From Hydra vulgaris (lineage: Eukaryota; Cnidaria; Hydrozoa; Anthoathecata; Hydridae), in assembly GCF_038396675.1 (NCBI RefSeq), contig NC_088927.1, positions 39,908,501-39,972,500 of the forward strand: a stretch of 64,000 bases of DNA, given 5' to 3'. How positions within the stretch are numbered: the first letter of the stretch is position 1; each line of letters starts with the position of its first letter. A model generated the notes under the pieces. The model was not told the DNA's origin. It saw nothing but the letters and a program-made list of their open reading frames with translations, and ran no database searches. Positions 34,084 through 64,000 of the stretch are shown here, piece by piece. Position numbers and translations under genes: made by a program.

Positions 34084-34146
34084 TCGGGGTGGAGGGTGGG
34101 GGTGGGGATGGGGTGGGGTGTGTGGGTGGGGAGTTGGGTAAGGGTA
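34084..34146 (+). other. G-run tract, potential G-quadruplex
   Basis: At least eight runs of three to five G separated by one to four bases (GGGGTGGAGGGTGGGGGTGG and onward). It is strongly atypical for this AT-rich window. On the septin coding strand it is C-rich and lies about 350-410 bp before the candidate ATG. Confidence 0.75.
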
Positions 34147-34344
34147 GTGCACCCTGACCTTCCAGTGTTGTTTGTCCTGATATTATCTGTTTATTGAAAT
34201 ATTCGACGAGGAAAAAATAACTATAGTTGTTTGCTTTGTGTAATGCGCATAATTAGTTATTCACTTTCCATATATAAATAATACTTCAAAAATTAAGTTG
34301 AAATACAAGAACAATTTTTAGGCTTTTCCACAAATTAGTTACAA

Positions 34345-34910
34345 GAGCTTTTTATGTACCTTGTGTGGCACACTATTTGAATTTAGTCATAAATGACGCA
34401 GCAAAACCTTCAATTGAAACCATAAATTTTGGAAAATAAATAGAAAATGTGTGACCTATATCAGACGATAGTTTTGAAACAATTTTGGCTAAAGCAGCAA
34501 TAGTTGCAAAAATAATATGTTGCAAAGCAGCATTTCCCAAAATGAGTACTATTTGACAGCGCAAAAAAAGGGCACCATTTCATTACGAAAACACTGATGT
34601 AACAATTGATGATCTGGAACGTCACTACAGAATTAATTTTTACTTTTCACTTTTAGATACAGCAATTTCCAAACTAGAATAACGTTTTAAGCTTTTGAAC
34701 GCACACAGCGAAAGTTTGGATTTTTTTATTGATATTTATTCTTTGTCGGTTGGTCGAGAGACAAAAATCAAATTTTATGCAGGTTATACTGTTTGGTCCT
34801 ACAAAAAAATAAATCAATATCAATGCATTAGATTTGTGTGATGAATTTAAAAAGCTTACAACATACATCACAGAAACAAAACATACAAATGCATCAAATT
34901 TCTGGATTAT
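34345..34910 (+). pseudogene. hAT-type (zinc-finger MYM/DUF4371-like) transposase remnant
   Basis: Across frames the plus strand gives VAHYLNLVINDAAKPSIETI-like text (conserved CVAHSLNLVVNDAA block), then HYENTDVTIDD, RINFYFSLLDTAISKLE, RFKLLNAHSESLDFFIDIYS and NALDLCDEFKKLTTYI, in the order found in ZMYM1-like hAT proteins. Stops and shifts are frequent. Ends of the element were not found. Confidence 0.72.
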
Positions 34911-34967
34911 TCATTTTTACATGACCTCCATTATCATATTCCAACCAATTTTTTTAAAAATATAGAT

Positions 34968-35016
34968 GGTGTCTCTATTTTTATTGAGATGGTTTCTCGA
35001 TAAAAATAGAGACACC
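34968..35016. repeat. 49-nt near-perfect stem-loop
   Basis: 17-bp perfect arms GGTGTCTCTATTTTTAT and ATAAAAATAGAGACACC; the 15-nt interior extends the stem (TGAGA/TCTCG with one G-T pair), leaving a loop of about 5 nt. Confidence 0.85.
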
Positions 35017-35019
35017 ACC

Positions 35020-36950
35020 TCTGGCTTTCACGCAACCAAGAGTCCAAAGAGTTTTTGAAAAAAAGTTTTAAGTCGGAGTTGGCTTCTCCTAGTCTTTGCC
35101 TAAAAAAACATATCCTACAAGGCAGGACATGAAGCAGATTGTACTGGGTTACATGTTACCAGTAGCAGGATAACCTGACCTGACAAGGACATTTAAGTCA
35201 TTTATTACATTTTTTTAAAATCATTTAAATCAGAATTACAGAAAAATGGTTATGGCTCCTGGTGCTGAAAGAAAACTCTACAGAAATAAGAAACTAACAG
35301 AGAAATATTATTTGAAAATACAAGATCTAGAATGTTGGTTGTACAAGTTGGTTCATGAACAAATTGGATTATAAACAAGTTTGTTCATGAACAAGTTGGT
35401 TCATAAACAAATTTTATAGTTTTTATATGTCATTTTGTTTTCATAAGTTATTTTTTAAGTATTTATCATATATATTTTTTATACATACCTTTTGTATATT
35501 CTTTTTTCATATTCAAATTTTGTTTTCATTTAGTAACCCATTAGACATCCATGGAGTCATAACTGTTTTTGTGTTTAAAATCTTTTTTTTTCAGGAAACG
35601 CTGTTTCATATTGTAGAGTTGACTTAGAAATAGATCATATGAGTTTTTAGCATCGTTTGATAGCAATACCAGAATACAATCAACGTTGTTTCTTAAAAGG
35701 TTTTGAAACAGTACAAAGTTTTTATTGACCTGTCGCCTAAATACTGTAGTTTAAGAAGGAATTCTGTTACTTACTTACTATTACTTACCATTAGTAACTA
35801 TGTTGGAAAATGATCTGATCATTCTAAAGTCGGTTTTGATTTTACCTGTGTTAAGACAGTTGTATGAAAGTTATTTGTTGTTATTTTATCAAGAAGTGTA
35901 GAGGAGTTTCAAAAAAGATGTTTTGAGGAACATCCTTATTTAGCGTATTTTTTGGTTCACTACATTTAGAAATTGTTATCATTAATTTAAAAATAGCAAA
36001 TAAAAGCAAAATATTTTTAGAATAACTCTTTCAATACGACACCTTTCTCTGGAATTAAATAAATTTGTTATTCAAATTCAATCAAAATTTTTAATTGTTT
36101 GAACTGCTTCTTCTATATATTTATTCCTTTTTCTGAAAGATCAAAGCTACTGCGGAAAATTTTGCTTGTCTAATTTCATGGTGTTATCAATTAAAATGCG
36201 GGAAAAGAATTTCGAAATATTTTTATATAAGTTTTTAAAGTAGTTTTTACAATGCATAGAGTAAAACTGGGTCAAACCGCACACCGTATCATTCCGCACA
36301 CTGATCGAAATTATCAAATAAAAACTAAACGGATATGGCTACGAAAAAAATAAAAATAGATTCAAATACAGAACTATCTCCTCTATTCAAATTAATAAAA
36401 TTATATAACGATTCAACTCTATTTTATTCTTTTTTTTTATACAACTTTAACGTGGAGTCAAAATTTTTTATATATTTTTTATCGTTGCGAACAAAATGGC
36501 GCTTGAACCAAAACTGATCTAAAAATAATTTTAGCACTATCTTGTTGGAAATTTAATTTTAATTCTGATAGTATAATTTTTATGCAGCTAGGACAAAAAG
36601 TTAAATATTAAATCAAAAAAGTAAAAAAAAAACTCTTTTTCTGATAAAACCGCACACTCGATTAATTACTTAGTTTAGTTTTTCGCAAGTGACTAAGCGC
36701 CCATCTTTATCAAATTAACTTAGTGTTAAGTCCGGTTTAATTAAAAATGAACTATGTTAAAAAATGTTATTTGTTAATTTAATCATCTCTTACTCATGAA
36801 AAACCAATTATTATATTATTTCTCAATATAATCATCACTCACTCAATTCAATTTAACTCACTCACTTTAACATCTCAACTAAAAAACAAAAGTATACAAG
36901 GAAGACGATATACTAACCGCATGAACTGATATTAAAGAAAATAAAACATT
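35020..36950. other. Unassigned stretch
   Basis: No coding match. Four GTTCATGAACAA/GTTCATAAACAA motifs lie between 35348 and 35412. ACCGCACACCGTATC and TTCCGCACACTG near 36277-36305, with another ACCGCACAC near 36650, may belong to the left end of the pogo-like element. Confidence 0.4.
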
Positions 36951-36954
36951 ACTG

Positions 36955-38600
36955 CATTCAAGCATGGCGTTTTAGTCTCAAAGCTCAATGATTGCAAAAA
37001 TAACAACAACAAAGGCTTCTACGGTTCAGGTGCAACAACGGTACTCTCAAATGAAACAGAAAGATTGATGGTGCATGCGTTCCAACTACTTGGTGACTGG
37101 AGTTATGGCTTAACCCGAAATGAAATCCTAGAATTTGTATTTGTACTTTAAACGCGAAGATTAATTGCACTTATTTAAAAATGGCAAGCCTGGTAAAGAA
37201 TGGTTTTATGCCTTTATGAAAAGATGGTCAAAAGAAATTAAAACAAGAAAAACGGATAACTTAGCTTTTAAAAGAGCCGCTTCTTGTTCTCCAGAAATAA
37301 TTAATCGTTATTTTGAGTGCGTCGTCAAGCAATATCAACAGACTGGTATAACTTTTTGGTCACATATTTGAAATTGTGATGAAACAGGTTTTTCGGGTGA
37401 TCAAGACAAAGCAACCGTAGTGTATTGAAAAAGCAAAAGCATAATCATTTCGGGTGATCAAGACAAAAGCAAAACCGTAGTGTGTTGAAAAGGGACAAGA
37501 CGTGCATTCAAACTTACTGGCAACAATAAAAAAATTCATTATACTGTAAACAATTGCTGCAACGCTGATGGGCATTTTGCACCACTATTTTTGATATACA
37601 AAGCCAAAAGAAACTTTCTTCCTGACTGGGCAAGAGGTGGTTTAGTTGGCACTAAATATTCAATTTCAAAATAAGGTTGGATGGAGCACGATACGTTTAT
37701 TGAATGGCTGAAAGAAGTATTTAAAGCCGAAACTGAGCAAATTGGTGGTATTCATATTTTAGTATTAGATGGGCATACAACTCACACAACTTTGGAAGCG
37801 GTATTACTATGCAAAAAACACAATATAATCTTGATTTGTCTACCAGAGCATACTTCACATAATCTACAGCCATTGGATAGAGGTGTCTATTGTCATGTCA
37901 AACAAGCATGGAAAGAAATTCTTACAAAGTATTACAAAAACTCAAAATGTAAGAATTTAGATAAACAAAATTTTCCGCCGTTGCTCAAACTGCTGTACGA
38001 GAGTCGTAAATGTTTTACACACTTGCACTCAATCGCTGGTTTCCAGTACACTGACTTATTTCCACTTAATAAAAATAACATAATTCATAAAGAATTAACA
38101 ATCACACAAACGTTTAATCCACCTTCATCAACTTGAGCAGCCTCCGCAGCACCTACACCATCTTGCTCAGACACAGCTTCATTATCTTCAACAGCCGCCA
38201 CCTACTCCAACTACACACCGATTACTTTCTCAACTACACCAGCTTCAAGTTTTGATAGGTATCAAGCATGTGTTGAGCGTTGCAAAAAAGTATCAAAATA
38301 TAGAGTTAAGGCAGCTATTTCCAGGCAGAAATCAATCGCATGTTAAAAAATCGAAGCAGTGTAACATGTCAAAACTTGGTGGAAAATGTATTACCGAAGA
38401 AAATCTGATCGAGATCCTGAAACAAAAAGATGAAGAAAAAGCAACAAAGGAAGCCGTGAAAGTTGCTAAACTTAACGCAAAGCGTAGACTCTTTAGCCAA
38501 TTACTCAAATGCCTGAGCATAACAATGCTAAGCAACCTCAGCAAAACAATGAGAAGAACAAGTACCAGCAGCCAAACTATTAAAAGTTGCATAATGTAAA
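36955..38600 (+). pseudogene. Pogo/Tigger-like transposase, broken
   Basis: The N-terminal part has FYGSGATTVLSNETERLMV and LGDWSYGLTRNEIL, then NGKPGKEWFYAFMKRWSKEI, the CENP-B-type helix-turn-helix. The catalytic domain has NCDETGFSGDQDK (first Asp), HILVLDGHTTHTTLEA (second) and SHNLQPLDRGVYCHVKQAW (third), the DDE_1/pogo layout. A C-terminal lysine-rich tail (MSKLGGKCITEENLIEILKQ) follows to about 38599. Stops occur at 37369, 37426, 37483 and elsewhere; about 55 bp around GGTGATCAAGACAAA is duplicated inside the catalytic region. Element ends were not resolved. Confidence 0.85.
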
Positions 38601-40136
38601 AAGTGTAGAGTACAGTTACACATAGAAATATTGCAGTGCGAGAATTCGATGTGTCGGGAACGGTTGTGCAAGGAAATATGTTTACCAAAAAAATATATAG
38701 CTAGAACTAATTTTTTGTTGCAAAAAATGTAACAATTTTAATATAGTTTCTTAAATATAAGTTGTGGAGCACATGAATTTAACGTCACCGAAAAAATGTT
38801 TAATTATTCAATTCCAATGTGTGCCGAAAAGTAAAAATAAATAACGTAAACCGGCCGTGTGACGTAAAAGAGCGCGATAAAAGATAACACTGAAGCTGTC
38901 CCTTCAAAAACAAATAATACTATTATCTAATATGTCTTAATAACAAATAATATTATAATTTAAACTTAATCTTTTTTTAAATTAAAAAAAGAAATTTTCA
39001 CATCCTCTAAAGTCATTTTTTAGAAATTCTAAAAATAAAATTTATTCATTTTTAAAATCAACGATCTTGTTTGCTTTACTATGTTTTTTTTAACTTATAA
39101 CAAGAAAAAAAGGTTCTTATCTACAAATCTTATACACAATTATAATAGAGAAAAAATTTGGCAAGTAGTTCATTGTAAATAATAAGGGCATATAATACAT
39201 TGCAGGCCTACAATCATTATATGTTCTGAAGAATTTAGTTAATACCATAAAAGCTTTAAATACTAGTATGGTGTTATCCTAATTTAAAATTTTTATTGAA
39301 GATAAGTTATATTGGTATTTATTAGGTATTAAGTTAAAACTATTACGAATGATAAATCAAAGTTTCCTTTACTTATTTAAAAGTATTATTAATACTATAT
39401 TAACAACAATTTTATATAATTAATGTATAAAATATATATACTATATAAATGTTAATAGATTAAAAACTTGATTTGTTTGCTAATAATAGAATGTACCTAA
39501 AATGTTAACAATTTAAAGTAATATTTACCCAAAAGTGTGCTAGTTTTAAACACAGTTTATTTTAAAAAACATCAATACTTTTTTTATCAAAGTTAGTTTA
39601 ATAGAAAAAGTTGGTGGAAAACTAACATTTGTTTGCAAATGTGCACAAATGAAAATAGGCCAATCGAAATGTATTTTTTTTTTTATCTTTAAGTTGCCCA
39701 TGTGCTTTACTTAAATATAAAGTTGATTAAAAGTTGTTTGTTTGGTTTTTCAATAGACACTTTCAATATATATCTTCGGAAGAAATTTTTGTTAAATATC
39801 AAAATTCATCAAGCCTATTCTTAAGAGCTAATCCAAATTCTTTAGGCTCATTTTTTGATTTTATTGTTAATTGTTTTATCTCTCTATATTAAGTATACCA
39901 AATATAAAATTATTTAAATAAACTTTTCTTTTCTAAAATTTTTTATTTCATCTTTATAAAAAATTGGGATTTAATATTTTATCATTCATTTCAAAGTAAA
40001 ATTTTATAGATTATATAGTTTATTTATATAGACTAAATACCCATAGGTAGAAAGCATAGTTATTAAAAATAGATATTTTTTTTTTCTAAAAGTAGTTTTC
40101 CTTACATTTAATTTTAAATAATTTAATTTTAAAAGT
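38601..40136. other. Unassigned AT-rich stretch
   Basis: Nothing coding recognised. A GC-richer patch near 38850-38880 (CGGCCGTGTGACG) may be the right end of the pogo-like element. Confidence 0.4.
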
Positions 40137-40290
40137 TTTTTTCTAGTTTTTTATTTAGAACAATATTTTCTTAAGTTTTTTATTTAGAACAATATTTTCT
40201 TAGGTTTTTCATTTAGAACAATATTTTCTTAGGTTTTTTAGGTTGAGCAATGTGATTATTCTTAGGTTTTTTAGGTTGAACAATGTGATA
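40137..40290. repeat. Approximately 34-bp degenerate tandem repeat
   Basis: Copies of TTATTTAGAACAATATTTTC TTAGG-type units, with later ones changed to TTTTTTAGGTTGAACAATGTG. Confidence 0.8.
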
Positions 40291-40995
40291 ACAAATAATA
40301 TAAATAAAACAAAAATGTTGTTTTAAAAGTATTTCAAATTTAACAAAGTTTTATTTGAATAACAAAAACTTGAAAAATTTTTTTTATAAGTTTTTATTAA
40401 AAAAAAAATCAGCTTTTTATTGTTTTATCTTATTTTAAAATACATTTTTATATTAAGCAACACCCATTATGTCACCAAAATAAGAAATTGACATGGTGAA
40501 GTTCATAATGAATATGTTGTTAAATTTTTAAATTAAATTTTTGAATTACTTAATTAGCTGATTTTTTTTGCCGAAGAAATCACATTTTTTAGATCTATAA
40601 ATAATTCACAAAGTGTGGGGATCTATGTCTGTAACAGGCTGTCAAGTTGGGATTTTTTTCAGTTTTTTTCGTTTTTTTCTGGGTCTTTTATTAATTTATT
40701 ATTTTTAATTTTTCTGTGAATTTTTGTCATTTTTACATTTTTTTTTTGTATTGTTACAATTAAAACTTTTTTTAATTATTTGGATTAAGTTAAAGTTTAT
40801 TTTACTTAAAGTTCATTTTTTGTAATTTGAGTTATTTTTAAATAAGTTTTATAACAAATATTTTATAATTTTTTGAATCGTTAAATTGTTTTATTACTTT
40901 TATTGGTTGATAAACTGAATTGAAGACTAAATTTTGAATAAAATTTTCAGTATTTGTAAAGTTACTAGTTTCTATTTTTAATTTTTAGTATATTT
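40291..40995. other. Unassigned AT-rich stretch
   Basis: No coding match or clear repeat. Confidence 0.4.
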
Positions 40996-41112
40996 TCAAT
41001 AGATAGGTTTATATAAATAGATGGGTTTACATTATTCAATAGATGGGTTTATATTATTCAATAGATGGGTTTATATTATTCAATGGATGGGTTTATATTA
41101 ATCAATAGATAA
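40996..41112. repeat. 22-bp minisatellite
   Basis: About five copies of AATAGATGGGTTTATATTATTC with small changes. Confidence 0.9.
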
Positions 41113-41404
41113 GTCAAAGCCGTAATGGTTAAATGGAATGAGATTTAGCTGAAAAAGCTTGATAAAAATCTAGTTAAAATTCAACATTCGATAGGTATCA
41201 TTTGTGAAAAATGAATGGAAATTGCTAATATCTTTTAAATAAGCAGCTAATATCTCAAAAGACTGGTATTTAGATTCTAATACAAAAAAATTAAAAAGAA
41301 TTGACTATTACTTGGCTAAAATTTTTAAAATTGACAAGGAATATGAAAAAAGCTAAGTATCTATATCTCAGTAAAGTTGTTAGGAGCTGCTTATTTATTC
41401 AGAA

Positions 41405-41982
41405 TGGAAACACACAGTGCAGAGCAAAGGTCATCAGATAATAAAAATAAATTAACTTCAGAGTGAGTAAAACTAAATGATGAAACATTAATGGCTCTGA
41501 GAATATTAAAGGAATGCACAAGAAGTTGCTATGGAGCTTATAATGTTGATGCTCTCTCTAAGGACTTAGTTCAAGCAGTACAAAATGCTCACCAAATGTA
41601 TAAAAAAATAAAAGCTAAGGAGGAAGAAGAAAAAATAATAAATTATATTCATAAGCAAGAACTTATTAATAAAGAAAAACAACACAAAGAAATGCTTGAA
41701 AAAGTTCAAAAAAACAACAAAAACCTAGATCAAAGAGAAAAATTTTTTAAAAATAATGAGAAAAATGCAGATCTAGAGTTGCAGATCTAGAACTTGCTCA
41801 GAAAATGCTGGGTGAAGCAACCAAGTCTATGCAAAGTACCATCAATAAAGAAGACATGGTAGGTATAAAAATTGCCCCAGAAATGGTAAACAGTGCAAAA
41901 AAAAGTCTTGAAAGTGCTACTGCACATAAAAGTGAACAAAAAAATTTGAAAGGAAATATTGGTTTAAAACCAAAAAGTTAAA
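41405..41982 (+). pseudogene. Lysine/glutamate-rich protein of unknown family, broken
   Basis: ATG at 41405 opens METHSAEQRSSDNKNKLTSE, a TGA follows (about 41465), then the frame continues VKLNDETLMALRILKECTRS and a helical, coiled-coil-like region (KKIKAKEEEEKIINYIHKQE onward). At about 41768 a 14-bp tandem duplication of GCAGATCTAGAGTT shifts the frame. The other frame carries on LAQKMLGEATKSMQS to NIGLKPKS and TAA at about 41980. It has the look of a retired mobile-element or retrocopied gene. No family recognised. Confidence 0.55.
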
Positions 41983-42394
41983 TGAATAGTTTAATTATTC
42001 GTTTCAAAAAATCAAAGTATTGTAAAGAAATTTTTTTGTGAACTTCCTGTTTAATTATTTAGAATCTTATTTGGTGTTGCAAGTGTTGTTTTCTCTGTTC
42101 TGTTAATTTATTTTATATTATTTTAGATATTTTTGATGACTTCTGATTTATTTGATTTAAAAAAAAAATGTTAAACTTTTCATTTTTCCAATGAAATTTT
42201 TCATTTTTTGCCATTTTCCCCCTCAAAATACTGTCATTTTTAATTTTTAAATAAATAAAGTAAATAATGAGTCTATAAAGGAGCTATAGCTGTTGAGCTA
42301 ATTGTTTCAATTGTTCAACTTAAATGGTACATGTTTGACAATTTTTGATAACAGAGAAGGAGAGGTGTAAAACTTAGTTAAAAAAATGTTAATA

Positions 42395-42418
42395 TAATAA
42401 GTGGGTATCCACTTATTA
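42395..42418. repeat. Short hairpin upstream of SUZ12
   Basis: TAATAAGTGG and CCACTTATTA pair around GTAT, about 220 bp before the SUZ12 ATG. Confidence 0.7.
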
Positions 42419-42609
42419 TTAACATTAATAATTAGAGCATTTTTGAAAATATTTATACCTATTTAAATATTGATACTTGTCAATATTTAAAGTTTGAGTA
42501 CAATTAAAAAAGTGTCTAATAAACTTATTTTTCTAAAATGTTTTATTTGTCACACAATAGGAATAAATACAAAAAAAATAAAAAATAAAAAGATAATAAC
42601 ATCATACAA

Positions 42610-42629
42610 GTATATATATATATATATAT
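42610..42629. repeat. Short (TA)n tract in the SUZ12 leader
   Basis: TA run ending 12 bp before the chosen SUZ12 start codon. Confidence 0.9.
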
Positions 42630-42640
42630 GTATAAATATA

Positions 42641-63507
<20,867 letters not shown>

Positions 63508-64000
63508 GTATGGAAGGTTTTTAAAAAATATATTGTTGCACTTTTGTGTATTATGTACTTTTATACATTTTTGTTCATTCATATTGAGAATAATATTTTA
63601 AATTTGCATTCCAATAATAAACTTTGCATTCCAGAGTTTACACTAATAACAATGAAAATATGAAATACTGGAAAACAGCTTTTATCATAATTCTTTACAA
63701 GAAAAGCTGTAGTATGTAGTAGTCAGTGATGGGCACAGTAGTATGTAGTAGTAGTAGTTTATTTACAATAATGCTAAAAAATTTTATTATGTATTAGTAG
63801 TAGTATTATGCCTTTATTTACAGTAGTGCTAAAAAATTTTATTATGTATTAGTAGTAGTATTATGCCTTTATTTACAATAGTGCTAAAAAATTTTATTAT
63901 GTATTAGTAGTAGTATTATGCCTTTATAGCAGAATTAAAATTACTTTTTTTTTTTTATAACTTAAAAAATAGAAAAAAATATAAAATTTTTTAGTTATTT
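63508..64000. other. SUZ12 intron 7 (start) with 55-bp minisatellite
   Basis: From about 63758 to 63926 a 55-bp unit repeats three times (TTTATTTACAATAGTGCTAA, then AAAATTTTATTATGTATTAG, then TAGTAGTATTATGCC). No exon was recognised before the window ends. Confidence 0.85.

Overview
The window looks like nuclear DNA from an animal. It is extremely AT-rich and full of (TA)n tracts, short introns sit next to multi-kb introns, and the DNA transposons are of many kinds (hAT, Tc1/mariner, pogo, Mutator-like, THAP-like), together with LINE and tRNA-derived SINE fragments. Composition, repeat families and the two conserved genes fit a cnidarian, most probably Hydra. That assignment is an inference from style; no search was run.

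Two conserved multi-exon host genes can be assembled by hand with matching splice phases. (1) A septin of the SEPT3/9 type lies on the minus strand (about 33.7 kb down to 10.4 kb). Its GTPase exons are unmistakable (P-loop, DTPGFGD, AKAD, septin C-terminus). Upstream exons in matching phase add an EF-hand-like pair directly before the GTPase domain, so the gene appears to encode an EF-hand/septin fusion. One junction near the 3' end carries an in-frame TAA and lacks a usable donor. (2) SUZ12, the Polycomb repressive complex 2 subunit, lies on the plus strand from 42,641 and runs off the right edge. Seven exons (about 232 residues) cover the N-terminal region, with introns of up to 12.3 kb filled with transposons.

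Layout: 0.4-0.7 kb foldback element; 0.8-3.3 kb hAT element with an 8-bp target duplication; 5.0-6.3 kb broken DUF4806-type gene on minus; 6.6-8.6 kb Tc1-type element inserted in a Mutator-like gene remnant and carrying a heat-shock-element array plus TATA box; 10.4-33.7 kb the septin gene, whose introns hold a DD37E mariner, SINEs, MITEs, LINE pieces and a 4.4-kb transposon with about 730-bp terminal inverted repeats; 33.9-34.2 kb a GC-rich hairpin and a G-run tract just upstream of the septin start; 34.3-42 kb remnants of hAT, pogo-like and unidentified genes; 42.6-64 kb SUZ12, with LINE, THAP-like, hAT, SINE, MITE and DD37E insertions plus minisatellites in its introns.

Most open reading frames in the window are microsatellite translations or intron noise. 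Nearly all transposon genes are broken by stops or frameshifts; the least damaged is the 4.4-kb long-TIR element, with a single premature TGA.
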